A DNA stretch of 64,000 nt from Solirubrobacteraceae bacterium. GTDB taxonomy: Bacteria > Actinomycetota > Thermoleophilia > Solirubrobacterales > Solirubrobacteraceae. A program made the position numbers and the translations under genes. Below the pieces are notes generated by a model, which ran no database searches, was not told the origin of the DNA, and was given only the letters and a program-made list of their open reading frames with translations. The DNA lies in assembly GCA_025934395.1 (NCBI GenBank), contig JAICYC010000005.1, positions 1 to 64,000 of the forward strand, in the 5' to 3' direction. This document shows, piece after piece, positions 37,303-45,601 of the stretch; the stretch's first letter is position 1; the number at the start of each line of letters is the position of its first letter.

Positions 37303-37333
37303 TTGACTTCAAGCTGACTCGAACTTGTAGCGT
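37303..37333 (+). promoter_or_regulatory. SoxR-dependent promoter with 19-base spacer
   Basis: TTGACT (37303-37308) and TAGCGT (37328-37333) are separated by 19 bases, the overlong spacing typical of MerR-family promoters. The spacer begins with TCAAGCTGACTCGA, which agrees with the core of the E. coli soxS SoxR box (TCAAGTTAACTTGA) at 11 of 14 positions and sits at the same place relative to the -35. It reads toward the fusion gene at 37367. Confidence 0.7.
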
Positions 37334-37366
37334 ATACCGCACGCAGGTCAAACGAAGGAGCAGACG

Positions 37367-38137
37367 ATGACAAAGCCCCAGACAGCGAGTGAGCGGATCG
37401 CCGCGCAGGTCACCGCTTGGCCTGGTGTGAAGGCTGGGCAAGGCAGCCGTGGCGAGTTCGGCTTCCGGGTCGGGGGCCACGAGATCGGGCACCTCCACGG
37501 CGACCACGCCGCCCATTTCGGATTCCCCCGGGAGCTTGGCGCCGAGCTGCGCGAGCAAGGGCGCGTCGGGCCCCACCCAGTCAACCGGCATTCGACCAAG
37601 ATGGCCGCGCGCAGCATCGAGGGAGAGACCGACATCCGTGAGGTGGTCGAGCTCATGCGCCTCAACTACGACCGCATCGTCGCGTCGGTGGACGTGCAGG
37701 AGGCGGACGGGGCCGAGGAGCATCGCGGAGGCCAAGCGTCCGCCGGCCCGGAGGAGGCTCCGACGAGCTCGTTCACCGACGACGAGCTGGAATACCTACA
37801 CGGCGAGCGGAGACTCGCGCGGCTGGCCACCGTGGGGGAGGACGGTACTCCGCACGTGGTCCCCGTCGGCTGGTCCTATAACGCGGAGCTCGATGCGATC
37901 GAGGTCGGTGGGCGCAACCTCGCCCAGACGAAGAAGTTCCGTGACGTGCGGGTGAATGGTCGAGCCGCGGTCGTGGTCGACGATCTCGCGAGCACAGATC
38001 CGTGGCGCCCGCGCGGGGTTGAGGTCCGCGGCAGCGCTGAGGCGATCGAGGCTCCCGGCCCGCTGATTCGGATCCACCCCGAGCGGGTGGTCTCTTGGGG
38101 GGTCAGCACCCAACGCGTGGGGCAACCCTCGGACTAG
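37367..38137 (+). CDS. DUF5519 (luciferase-like) / PPOX split-barrel fusion protein
   Basis: A 256-residue fusion. Residues 1-105 resemble DUF5519: SERIAAQVTAWPGVKAGQ, FRVGGHEIGHLHGDHAAHFGFPRELGAEL, VGPHPVNRHSTKMAARSIEGETDIREVVELMRLNYDRI. Residues 140-250 are a PPOX-class F420- or flavin-type domain: LARLATVGEDGTPHVVPVGWSYNAELDAIEVGG, KFRDVRVNGRAAVVVDDL, and RIHPERVVSWGV. A charged linker joins them. The ATG at 37367 follows GAAGGAG. A probable SoxR promoter upstream implies induction by redox stress. The reaction is unknown. Confidence 0.82.
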   Translation: MTKPQTASERIAAQVTAWPGVKAGQGSRGEFGFRVGGHEIGHLHGDHAAHFGFPRELGAELREQGRVGPHPVNRHSTKMAARSIEGETDIREVVELMRLNYDRIVASVDVQEADGAEEHRGGQASAGPEEAPTSSFTDDELEYLHGERRLARLATVGEDGTPHVVPVGWSYNAELDAIEVGGRNLAQTKKFRDVRVNGRAAVVVDDLASTDPWRPRGVEVRGSAEAIEAPGPLIRIHPERVVSWGVSTQRVGQPSD

Positions 38138-38267
38138 TCCGTCTCCGTTCGCACAGCACGACGTCGGCCCGAGACGGGAGGAAGCTCGGGCGGCTCTCGG
38201 GTTGGTGATCTCGCGCCCCCTCTCGGGGCGAAGAGGCATCAAACCCCTGTCGCGGCCGTTTTTGCGA

Positions 38268-38309
38268 TGGAGCCAGCCGGGATCGAGCCGGTGACCTCCT
38301 GCTTGCAAG
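38268..38309 (-). tRNA. 3' half of a tRNA-Ala(TGC) gene (fragment)
   Basis: On the minus strand this reads from the anticodon loop CTTGCAA (anticodon TGC) through the anticodon 3' stem, variable loop AGGTC, T-arm (ACCGG, CTCGATC, CCGGC, one A-C mismatch) and acceptor strand TGGCTCC to discriminator A. No matching 5' half (D-arm, 5' anticodon stem) follows, so it is not a working tRNA. This half is what site-specific integrases commonly duplicate at attachment sites. Plus-strand translation gives the well-known spurious peptide MEPAGIEP. Confidence 0.75.
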
Positions 38310-38423
38310 ACCGCCGGGCTGGTGAGCCTGACCCGCGCAAACACAGGGATTCCCTGCAAATGCGCGGGTTCTGGTCGGAAGCGCCACACCCGCTGACACC
38401 CGGCGACACCCTCTATCTGGCGG

Positions 38424-38464
38424 TGAAGTGGCAGCGAGAGCGCGTTGAAGTGGCAGCGAGAGCG
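38424..38464. repeat. Tandem direct repeat, 19 bases
   Basis: TGAAGTGGCAGCGAGAGCG occurs at 38424-38442 and again at 38446-38464, perfectly, separated by CGT. It is in the gene-free stretch between the tRNA-Ala fragment and the DMT gene; the stretch from 38138 to 38531 holds no other feature I can support. Confidence 0.85.
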
Positions 38465-38531
38465 GCAACTCGCCGGCGCGATCGAGCGAGATGGTCGGCT
38501 CGGCCCCATCTGATCGTCGAGAATGTGAGCG

Positions 38532-39395
38532 ATGATCGCTGGTTTGGCATTAGCGCTGGGCTCGGCGCTCGCCACGAACGTGGCGTTTCTATTCAAGCAG
38601 CGCGGTGCGGTGCTGGCACCGCCGGTGAGGGCACGTCACCCGCTGCGCAGCGCTGCCGGCCTGTTCCGCTCCCGCTGGTTCTCAGTGGGCTGGGCGGTGG
38701 CGTTGGTCGCTTGGGGACTTCACGTGGGCGCCCTTGCCTCAGCGCCGCTGTCGATCGTGCAAGCTGTGCTCTCCGGCGGGTTGGTGTTTCTTGCGGTGCT
38801 CGCCGAGCGGTACTTCGGTTTTCGACTCGGCCGGCGGCAATGGGTTGGTGTGACCGTCACGGCCGCGGGGCTCGCCGTGATCGGGATCACCGGCGGGTCG
38901 CACACGAGCGGGCTGCGTCAGTATTCGCTCGCGGCGCTGATCGCCGTGGAGTGTGGCATCTTCGCGCTCGGCGCGGTGCTGATTCGCGTATCGATGCGTG
39001 GGGATCTCGCCCCGGTGGCGCAAGGGCTGCTGCTAGGGGTTGCCTCCGGTGTGCTGTTTGGGGTTTCAGACATCGCCCTGAAGTACCTCACGGGGGCGTT
39101 ACACGGAGGACTCCAGGGGATCGTTAGCGAGTGGACGTTCACGGCAGTGGCAGCATCGGTCCTGGCGTTCTATGCCTCTGCTCGCGGACTTCAGCTTGCG
39201 CCGGGCGTGACTGTGATTGCGTTTACTTCGGTCGCCGCTAACCTCGCTGCGATCCTGGGCGGGATACTCGTATTCCGCGACCCGATCGGGATAGGCGCTG
39301 CGGGTATCGCCGCTCGGGCGATCGCGTTTGCCCTCGTGATCGGCGGTGCGGTGCTGATGCCCGCCCCAGTCCGCGCGGTTCGGGCGCCGGGGTGA
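38532..39395 (+). CDS. DMT/EamA-like membrane transporter
   Basis: A 287-residue membrane protein with about nine or ten helices in two repeated halves, of the drug/metabolite transporter type: SALATNVAFLFKQRGAV at the N-terminus, LASAPLSIVQAVLSGGLVFLAVLAERYFGFRLGRRQWVGV, and a second half ending TVIAFTSVAANLAAILGGILVFRDPIGIG. The substrate is unknown. The ATG at 38532 starts the first helix directly. GC content looks slightly lower than in flanking genes, which could indicate acquisition. Confidence 0.82.
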   Translation: MIAGLALALGSALATNVAFLFKQRGAVLAPPVRARHPLRSAAGLFRSRWFSVGWAVALVAWGLHVGALASAPLSIVQAVLSGGLVFLAVLAERYFGFRLGRRQWVGVTVTAAGLAVIGITGGSHTSGLRQYSLAALIAVECGIFALGAVLIRVSMRGDLAPVAQGLLLGVASGVLFGVSDIALKYLTGALHGGLQGIVSEWTFTAVAASVLAFYASARGLQLAPGVTVIAFTSVAANLAAILGGILVFRDPIGIGAAGIAARAIAFALVIGGAVLMPAPVRAVRAPG

Positions 39396-39671
39396 CCAGC
39401 GTGATCGAGCGACTGGACTGAGCGGATCACGGACGCCGAGAGACGGAGCAGACAGCGCCGCGCGGTAGCCGACCTCACCCAAGAACGCAGGTCTCATGGT
39501 GTTATGCTGTTCAGAGGACGGTCGCTGGTTAGCCGACTTCTCGCTAGCTGGACCAGCCGACAATTGGCCTCCGCCTGAGCGGTTCCGACTTTCAGAGTTG
39601 GATGCACCGCTTCCACAGGACACTACGCCTTGGCCCTTGGGCTACCGCTGGCGTCCAGTAGGAGGTCACAC

Positions 39672-39818
39672 ATGTACACCCGACGACACGCCCTCACCTG
39701 GAGTGCGCAAAAACTCGGGATTGGGCTCGCGATGCTCGTTGGCCTGGTCCTCTTCGCCTACTTCATTTTGATAGCCGTCGTGGTGGTCGGGCAGGCCGTG
39801 GCAGGACTCGGCTCGTAG
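39672..39818 (+). CDS. Small single-helix membrane protein
   Basis: A 48-residue protein with a short basic N-terminus (MYTRRHALTW) and one long hydrophobic helix (IGLAMLVGLVLFAYFILIAVVVVGQAVAG). The ATG at 39672 has a strong ribosome site, GGAGGT, 6 bases upstream. It is too short for family assignment. Confidence 0.65.
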   Translation: MYTRRHALTWSAQKLGIGLAMLVGLVLFAYFILIAVVVVGQAVAGLGS

Positions 39819-39933
39819 CCGGCAGAGAAGAGCGCTCCGGCCGCAACTTCGACACTTGCCGGTCGGAGTGCAACGGCCCAATGACGCTGACCGAGATGGC
39901 AAGCACCTAACCAGACGGCGGGAGGAGCTGGCG

Positions 39934-40242
39934 ATGGCAGGAACTATGGATTGCGGTTCGAGCAGGGACGAGCTGATCGATCGCGCTGCGCGAAGGACAG
40001 GATGGGCGGGTAGCGCCCTCGCGGGCGCCGCCTCAGATCTCCGCAATGCCGGCGCCGGTTCGGAAGACCTGACCGGCCTCACAGAGGTCGTGCGAGATGA
40101 GGCAGACGGTCTCGCGCGCCTGGCGGACCACATCGAAAGCCGCAAGGGTGAGAACGCACCGAAGATCGGTGTCGCGCGCCCTCCGAGGGTCGCGCGAAAA
40201 GTCCGACTCCCGTATCCGCAATGTGGGGGGTGGGCACGATGA
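39934..40242 (+). CDS. Hypothetical small protein
   Basis: A 102-residue soluble protein: a helical region (residues 8-70, SRDELIDRAARRTGWAGSALAGAASDLRN and LTEVVRDEADGLARLADHIESR) followed by a basic tail. The ATG at 39934 follows GGAGGAG. Its stop overlaps the next ATG (ATGA), arguing that both are real. No family recognised. Confidence 0.6.
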   Translation: MAGTMDCGSSRDELIDRAARRTGWAGSALAGAASDLRNAGAGSEDLTGLTEVVRDEADGLARLADHIESRKGENAPKIGVARPPRVARKVRLPYPQCGGWAR

Positions 40243-40493
40243 CGCGGCGGCCCGCACCGCGCGACCCACAGGACCGGGACCGGCCCGGCACCTCGGGCGC
40301 GGCCCACCGTTTGACCGTGGCACAAAACGCGACCGGCTACTGGGCTGTACGACGGGGGACGACGCATCTCACCGGCGCGCTGACGCGCACTTCCGCAGAA
40401 GGCGAGCGTCAACTCCTAGAAGGGCTGGGGGAGCGCGCCGCCAGGCGCGCAACGACACGGCGAATCGGCGAGCACCACCGCCGTCGAGCTTAG
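40239..40493 (+). CDS. Hypothetical small basic protein (DUF2188-like core)
   Basis: An 84-residue Arg-rich protein with a compact core LTVAQNATGYWAVRRGTTHLTGALTRTSAEGERQLLEGLGERAARRA that has the look of the short beta-hairpin-plus-helix families such as DUF2188. The start overlaps the previous stop as ATGA, so it is probably translated by coupling. Assignment is tentative. Confidence 0.5.
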   Translation: MTRRPAPRDPQDRDRPGTSGAAHRLTVAQNATGYWAVRRGTTHLTGALTRTSAEGERQLLEGLGERAARRATTRRIGEHHRRRA

Positions 40494-40505
40494 CCCCGTG
40501 CACCG

Positions 40506-40531
40506 TTGTGCGGATCGCAACGAGCTATAGT
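40506..40531 (+). promoter_or_regulatory. Possible promoter of the DUF1508 gene
   Basis: TATAGT (40526-40531) is a good -10. TTGTGC (40506) would be the -35 but with only 14 bases between. A 5-base inverted repeat (CGTTG at 40504, CAACG at 40518) overlaps it and could be an operator. The start codon is 79 bases downstream. Confidence 0.35.
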
Positions 40532-40610
40532 CAGAGGTGCGCTCGGTGAGCCTCGGCTCTTCTTGCTTTCCCAGCGAAGGTGTCCAAGAAGGGCAGAGAG
40601 GCGGTTGGCT

Positions 40611-40976
40611 ATGACCACCGCAACAAAGAAACCGCGCACTCCCACGCAACGCGCTCGCAAGGGACGTGCAGGTCGCGTGTCGGCGCCGCTGGAGTTCTTC
40701 GTCTATGAGGACAACGGCGGGGCCTACCACTGGGCGATCGCTGGTAGCGGCGAGAGCCTCGCCCGATCCGGGAGCTTTGGCTCGTATGCCGAGGCTGAAC
40801 GAGAAGGACGCCACGTTCGTGACGGCGCCGAGTCAGCGAGGTTTGCGAGCCGGGCCGCGGGCGACGGCGCGGCGGCTCTCGGAGGCCGCGACGCCGGCTC
40901 GGCGCGCGAGGAATCAGACGTAGGACGGTGGCTGGATGAGGGTGGCCACTTTAGAGGCCAGGAGGCCGGGTCATAG
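40611..40976 (+). CDS. YegP/DUF1508-type small protein
   Basis: A 121-residue protein: a basic Lys/Arg-rich N-terminus (residues 1-25), then the DUF1508-like unit LEFFVYEDNGGAYHWAIAGSGESLARSGSFGSYAEAEREGRHVRDGAESARF, then a charged Gly-rich tail. Only one copy of the unit is present; other members have two. The function of the family is unknown. ATG 40611 is the only start next to the conserved block. Confidence 0.7.
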   Translation: MTTATKKPRTPTQRARKGRAGRVSAPLEFFVYEDNGGAYHWAIAGSGESLARSGSFGSYAEAEREGRHVRDGAESARFASRAAGDGAAALGGRDAGSAREESDVGRWLDEGGHFRGQEAGS

Positions 40977-40993
40977 CCGGGGCGACGCTTACG

Positions 40994-41215
40994 GTGGCGG
41001 CGCAGCCAGCGCGTGCCGGGGCTGCACCGTCACGGCGATCGGAGTACCTCTGTCCGTGCGGACACGTTTCACAAGCGTTCGGGTGTGGGCGTCATCGGGT
41101 CTACTTCGAGCGGGGCGACACGCGGCTGGACGACCCGGTGATGGTCGGTGTCTGCTCGGCGTGTGGGCTTGTTCTCCCTGGCAAGCGCGACGCGACAAAC
41201 AGGCCTAGCCCGTGA
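40994..41215 (+). CDS. Small Cys-rich (zinc-ribbon-like) protein
   Basis: A 73-residue protein with CPCGHVSQAFGCGRHRVYF and VCSACGLVLPGK, giving two Cys pairs that could bind one zinc ion. The start is a GTG at 40994. The next gene begins in its stop codon (GTGA). No family recognised. Confidence 0.55.
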   Translation: MAAQPARAGAAPSRRSEYLCPCGHVSQAFGCGRHRVYFERGDTRLDDPVMVGVCSACGLVLPGKRDATNRPSP

Positions 41216-41529
41216 AGCTCCCGGCCGAACAGACCGGGGCGGCGGATCTCGCCGTTCCAGCGTCGAGAAACGGCGCTGGGGTACCCTGCTTAGCGGTGGG
41301 TGACGCGATGCATGACACGGCGCGCGAGGAGGCATGGCAGGCCCATATCAGGGACGCCGTTCGGATTGGCGACGACGATCTGCTCGCGGCGCTCGTCCAG
41401 CAACTCCACGAGCTGAGGTTGGTCGAGCTGCGACGGGCGCTCACAGGGCTTGAGGGGGAACCCCACGCGCTACGCCGAGTCGCGGAGGTGGCATTTCTCT
41501 CGAAGCCGGATCCTGAGAACGGGCGATAA
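41212..41529 (+). CDS. Hypothetical small protein
   Basis: A 105-residue protein from GTG 41212, overlapping the previous stop. The second half is helical and acidic/leucine-rich (WQAHIRDAVRIGDDDLLAALVQQLHELRLVELRRALTGL). ATG 41308 is an alternative start, as the first 30 residues look less conserved in composition. Function unknown. Confidence 0.5.
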   Translation: MKLPAEQTGAADLAVPASRNGAGVPCLAVGDAMHDTAREEAWQAHIRDAVRIGDDDLLAALVQQLHELRLVELRRALTGLEGEPHALRRVAEVAFLSKPDPENGR

Positions 41530-41690
41530 GCACCTGAACAATCGAGCGCCGAGGTCCGTACGAACGAGTCGCCGAGCAGGACGGCTGCGTGGGTTCCTCA
41601 ACGCGCGTGCGGCACCGCTCGTCTTTGCGAGGCACATTAGGCTGGTCGGGCGGATCGAGACCGCATTCATGCTCTGGCGAAGGAGGCTAG

Positions 41691-42065
41691 GTGAACACTT
41701 GGGAGCTCAACGCGCTTGACCTCAAGCCGCGGTTGCCGGAGATCCTCTCCTCCACCGAGGCGGCGCGTGTGATCGTGTTGGACCTCGCTGAGGGCGAGAG
41801 CCTCTCCGACCACGAGGTTCACGAGCGCGCGTGGCTTGTCGTGATCGACGGTGCGATCGAGGCGACCGCCGCCGGCGAACGCGTGAGTGGCGGCGCGGGC
41901 CTGCTGATCGAGTTCGCTCCAGGCGAACGCCACGAGGTCATCGCCTCCTCGGCTGCGCGGCTGCTGCTGCTGCTGACTCCCTGGCCTGGGAGCGGACATC
42001 CCGGGGCGATGTCGATCCGGGAGAAGCTCTATTCGCGCCGCCACGCCGCGAAGCGAGCTAGGTGA
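41691..42065 (+). CDS. Small cupin protein
   Basis: A 124-residue cupin-fold protein: ARVIVLDLAEGESLSDHEVHERAWLVVIDGAIEATAAGERVSGGAGLLIEFAPGERHEVIASSAARLLLLLTPWPG. Motif 1 has HEVHERAW and motif 2 has APGERHEV, so metal-ligand His residues are present. It starts at GTG 41691, which follows GAAGGAGG. Part of this gene (41878-41981) also occurs as a broken copy at 34297-34397. Confidence 0.78.
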   Translation: MNTWELNALDLKPRLPEILSSTEAARVIVLDLAEGESLSDHEVHERAWLVVIDGAIEATAAGERVSGGAGLLIEFAPGERHEVIASSAARLLLLLTPWPGSGHPGAMSIREKLYSRRHAAKRAR

Positions 42066-42118
42066 CGGCAACGCGCATCGCTCGCGCAGAGCTGCGGGCT
42101 TCTCCCTAAGCAGCGCTG

Positions 42119-42685
42119 ATGGACGCCCCGATGATGTTCACGGTGGGGCATTCAACGCGCCCGCTCGAGGAGCTCATCGGCCTGCTGGAGGCCGTGTGCG
42201 TGCGCGAGCTCGTAGACGTCCGCAGCGTTCCTCGATCGCGGCGTCACCCTCAATTCGAGGGCGAGGCATTGGCGAGCTCGCTGCCCCTCGGTGGGATCGC
42301 CTATGTGCACGAGGGGGCACTCGGTGGGTTTCGGCGTCCACGGCCGGACTCACCCAATACGGGCTGGGAGCACTCGGCATTCCGTGGCTACGCCGATCAC
42401 ATGGCAAGCGATGAGTTCCGTGGCGCACTGGCACGCGTCCAGGCACGCGGACAAGAGCACGCCACGTGCCTGATGTGCGCCGAGGCGCAATGGTGGCGCT
42501 GTCACCGACGACTCATCGCAGACGCCCTCGTAGTCCGCGGCTGGCGTGTTCTGCATCTTGGGTTGCACGCCACAGCGGTCGCGCACGAGCTCACTCCGTT
42601 CGCGGTGCTCGGGGAACACCACACGCTCACCTACCCTCCGCTCCAGGCCGAGCTCAAGATGGAGGGAGACCTGCGGCCGGGTTGA
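42119..42685 (+). CDS. DUF488 family protein
   Basis: A 188-residue protein: FTVGHSTRPLEELIGLLEAVCVRELVDVRSVPRSRRHPQFEGEAL, then AYVHEGALGGFRRP and CLMCAEAQWWRCHRRLIADALVVRGWRVLHL. The CLMC...CHR motif and the VGHST opening are diagnostic of DUF488. The role is unknown; the Cys/His cluster suggests metal or nucleic-acid binding. Confidence 0.9.
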   Translation: MDAPMMFTVGHSTRPLEELIGLLEAVCVRELVDVRSVPRSRRHPQFEGEALASSLPLGGIAYVHEGALGGFRRPRPDSPNTGWEHSAFRGYADHMASDEFRGALARVQARGQEHATCLMCAEAQWWRCHRRLIADALVVRGWRVLHLGLHATAVAHELTPFAVLGEHHTLTYPPLQAELKMEGDLRPG

Positions 42686-42697
42686 GGCGTGTGCGTG

Positions 42698-43180
42698 CTA
42701 GCTGGCGAGGGAGATGAAGCCGCCGACGATCGCGCCGTAAGCGGTGTGGGCCACGAGTGTCGCCAGCGGCGTGCCCGGGCCGTAGTTGAGCATCATGAAT
42801 CCCGGCGGCTCCAGGAACGGCCGGTCGGCGGCGGAGCTGTCAGAGGTTCCCATTCGCGGGTGGACGACGGGCAGCAGGACGTTGACCAGCGCGCTGCTGG
42901 CGAACAGCCCGTGAAGGAGGCCGAACAGGGCCCCGAGCGCCCAGCCGCTGTGGCCGATCGCGGCGAAGATGCCGTAGTAGATGAAGGCGAAGCACTGCCC
43001 GGCGACGAAGTGCAGGACATAGCCGAGCGCCTTGGCGCGGGTCCGCTCGGCGGAGAAGGCCGTGCCGAGCAGGAAGGGGAGGTCCATCCGCGTCAGGCCC
43101 AGCTCGCTGGCCGTTCGCAAGGCGGTCGTAAGGATCACGGTGCCAACGAAGCCGCCGGCGACTGCGCCCCAGGCGCTCAT
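42698..43180 (-). CDS. Integral membrane protein, unknown function
   Basis: A 160-residue protein with four hydrophobic helices (AVAGGFVGTVILTTALRT, LHFVAGQCFAFIYYGIFAAIG, LGALFGLLHGLFASSALVNVLL, LATLVAHTAYGAIVGGFISL). The ATG at 43180 overlaps the GH15 stop (ATGA), so it is translated after GH15. A loop with PVVHPRMG and PPGFMMLNYG is conserved-looking, but I cannot name the family. Confidence 0.7.
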   Translation of the reverse strand: MSAWGAVAGGFVGTVILTTALRTASELGLTRMDLPFLLGTAFSAERTRAKALGYVLHFVAGQCFAFIYYGIFAAIGHSGWALGALFGLLHGLFASSALVNVLLPVVHPRMGTSDSSAADRPFLEPPGFMMLNYGPGTPLATLVAHTAYGAIVGGFISLAS

Positions 43181-44967
43181 GCGCGCTCGGCCTTGCTCAG
43201 CGAGACGGCGGCGTGGATCAAGCTGAGATGCACCAGGCCCTGCGGGATGTTGCCGAGGAAGGCTCCCGTCTCGCGGTCGACCTCCTCGGCGTAGAGGCCG
43301 ACGTCGTTGGCCAAGGCGATCAGCTCCCGCATCGCGTCTGTAGCGTTGTCGAGCTGTCCAGCGCGCGCGAGGGCGTCGACCAGGAAGAACGAGCAGCAGA
43401 GGAACGCTCCCTCGCCGCCGCGCAGACCGTCCTCGCCGCTGTAGCGCGAGAGCAAGGGACCACGGCCGGGCTCGCGCCTCAGCGCGTCGATGGTCCCAGT
43501 CATCTGTGGGTCGCGCTCGCCGCGATAGTCCATCAGCGCGCCGAGCAGCACGCTGGCGTCCAGCTCGCGGCTCTCGGCCGAGCGAACGTAGCTGCCTAGC
43601 TCATCCGACCAGCAGCGGGTCTCGATGAAGTCGCTGATCGTGTCGCCCTCGGCGCGCCATCTCGCGGCGTGTCGTCGCGGAAGCCAGCCCGCGTCGGCCA
43701 TGCGCACGGCGCGGTCGAGGGTCACCCAACACATCATCTTTGAATGGGTGAAGTGAAGTGGCTCGCTACGGACCTCCCAGATCCCATTGTCGGGCTGGCG
43801 CCAGATCTCACAGACGAGATCGGCGATCTCCGCCAGGCGGCGGCCTGTCTCGCGATCGAACCCGTCACGCGCGCCGCCATATAGCCAGGCCGTCTGCATC
43901 AGATCGCCGTAGATGTCTAGCTGCCGCTGCTCGGCGGCTTCGTTGCCCACTCGTACCGGCCGGGAGTCGCGATAGCCGGACAGGCCGAGCGTCTTCTCAT
44001 GCGCCCTGGCGCCGCCATCGAGGCGGTAGAGCACGCTTAGGCGCGGATGCGTCAGCTGCGAGGCGTGAAGCAGCCACCAGAAGAACGCATCGGCCTCGCC
44101 GGGGCAGCCCAGTTGCATCAGCGCGTCGAGCGTGAACGCGGAATCGCGAACCCAGCAGAAACGGTAGTCCCAGTTGCGCTCGCCGCCGATCTGCTCGGGT
44201 AGCGACGCCGTGGCCGCCGCCGCGATCGCGCCGGAGGGTGCGTGGATGAGCAGCTTGAGCGCTAGGGCGCTGCGGATCACGGCATCCCGCCACGGCCCCT
44301 CGTAGGTTCGCCCCGCCGCCCAGTCGCGCCAGAAGGTGATCGTCGCCTCAAAGCGTGATTCGACCCCCGCCCGCGACGGGAACACGAGCGGCTCCTGGTG
44401 GGCCGCACCAAGGACCAACAGCGCAGCCTGGCCCTTCTTCGCGACGAAGTCGCCGCTGATCGAGCCCTCGTCAAGGATCGGATCGCCGGCCGCCCAGGCA
44501 GACAGAGCAACGGCGTCCCGACCGCTGGTCGCGACCGGCGTTCCGCCCCGGAGACCGATGCGGGGGCTGCGGCTCCCGTAGGCGAACCGCGGCTCGACCC
44601 GCCAACGCATCGCGACGCACCCCGACAAGCACTCCACCCGCCGGGCGAGCTCGCGGGCCGGAGCCAGGCCGAGGCCGGGCAGCAGCATCGCGTCGGTCAC
44701 GCGCACCACGCCCTGCTTCGTCACGAACGTCGTCTCAAGGACGTTGGTCTCGGGCAGGTAGCGGCGCTCCGTCGTGAACGCACACTCGGGAGCGAGGCGG
44801 AAGCTCCCGCCGCGCTCGGCGTCCAGCACGGCGGCGAAGACACTCGCCGAGTCGAGGTCAGGCAGGCACAGCCAGTCGACCGAGCCATTGCTTGCAACCA
44901 GCGCCACGGTCCGCCCGTCGCCGATCGCAGCGTAGTCGCGAAGCGGTGCGTATCCGGCGCTGCGCAC
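43177..44967 (-). CDS. Glycoside hydrolase family 15 (glucoamylase/trehalase-like)
   Basis: A 596-residue cytosolic GH15 enzyme: an N-terminal beta-sandwich ([44 protein letters not shown]), then an (alpha/alpha)6 barrel with [24 protein letters not shown] and catalytic Glu398 in [23 protein letters not shown]. The second catalytic acid lies in the later barrel helices. Actinobacterial members of this type include trehalases and glucoamylases; the substrate cannot be settled, but either would feed on the glucan/trehalose pool made by the genes at 1-6.5 kb. Starts at GTG 44967. Confidence 0.92.
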   Translation of the reverse strand: MRSAGYAPLRDYAAIGDGRTVALVASNGSVDWLCLPDLDSASVFAAVLDAERGGSFRLAPECAFTTERRYLPETNVLETTFVTKQGVVRVTDAMLLPGLGLAPARELARRVECLSGCVAMRWRVEPRFAYGSRSPRIGLRGGTPVATSGRDAVALSAWAAGDPILDEGSISGDFVAKKGQAALLVLGAAHQEPLVFPSRAGVESRFEATITFWRDWAAGRTYEGPWRDAVIRSALALKLLIHAPSGAIAAAATASLPEQIGGERNWDYRFCWVRDSAFTLDALMQLGCPGEADAFFWWLLHASQLTHPRLSVLYRLDGGARAHEKTLGLSGYRDSRPVRVGNEAAEQRQLDIYGDLMQTAWLYGGARDGFDRETGRRLAEIADLVCEIWRQPDNGIWEVRSEPLHFTHSKMMCWVTLDRAVRMADAGWLPRRHAARWRAEGDTISDFIETRCWSDELGSYVRSAESRELDASVLLGALMDYRGERDPQMTGTIDALRREPGRGPLLSRYSGEDGLRGGEGAFLCCSFFLVDALARAGQLDNATDAMRELIALANDVGLYAEEVDRETGAFLGNIPQGLVHLSLIHAAVSLSKAERA

Positions 44968-45049
44968 GACGCCAACCTAGATGACCCGCCGCGTGCGCCC
45001 CAGGGCCACGCGCTTGGCGGTGCCTGTCCGATGGGTTGTCCGTCGCGAG

Positions 45050-45535
45050 CTAGTCGCGATGGAGGCCGGGACGATCGAACTTTGTGAGGCCGGGAGGATC
45101 GAACATGGACGCGAGCCGGGCGAGCGTGAGCGCGGCGAGCATCAGGCCGAAGTCGCGCAGCGCGATGTCGTAGTAGCCGGAATAGCTGAACAGGTTCACG
45201 ACGATCCCGGCAAGCCACGCGGCGACCAGGTAGGCGCCGTAGCGGGGCTTGATCGCCGCGGCGATGCCGGCCACGATCTCGATGACGCCCACGATGTGCA
45301 TGGTGTGCAGCTTGCTCAGCGGGCTGAGGTGCGCGATCCACGGAGCGAGATAGCGCTCCCAGTTGACCAACACGTTGGCGAACTTGTCCGCGCCGAAGAC
45401 AATCGGCAGGACAGTGAACCCGATCCGCAGCAGCGTGAAGCTCTGGTAAGCCGGATCGCCGCGGAGCCGGTGGAGAACACGCATAGGCGGTGATCCCTCC
45501 CGTGAGATGGGACCTGTGAGCGGAGTGGCTGACAT
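45050..45535 (-). CDS. DoxX-like membrane protein
   Basis: A 161-residue membrane protein with four helices; FTLLRIGFTVLPIVFGADKFANVLVNWERYLAPWIAHL, MHIVGVIEIVAGIAAAIKPRYGAYLVAAWLAGIVVNL and YYDIALRDFGLMLAALTLARL match the DoxX/YphA-type family (a role in membrane-linked redox chemistry is proposed for relatives). The ATG at 45535 follows AAGGAGG. Upstream is a divergent spacer with a long inverted repeat. Confidence 0.8.
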   Translation of the reverse strand: MSATPLTGPISREGSPPMRVLHRLRGDPAYQSFTLLRIGFTVLPIVFGADKFANVLVNWERYLAPWIAHLSPLSKLHTMHIVGVIEIVAGIAAAIKPRYGAYLVAAWLAGIVVNLFSYSGYYDIALRDFGLMLAALTLARLASMFDPPGLTKFDRPGLHRD

Positions 45536-45601
45536 GGTGCCTCCTTCTGAGATGCAACTGTCGTGGGCCATCACCTTCCTTGGTGTCGCCCGGCGACCGT
45601 T

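Noticed and set aside
38267-39127. Plus-strand protein beginning MEPAGIEP
   Set aside because: The peptide arises from the antisense of tRNA-Ala; the frame then crosses the DMT transporter out of frame.
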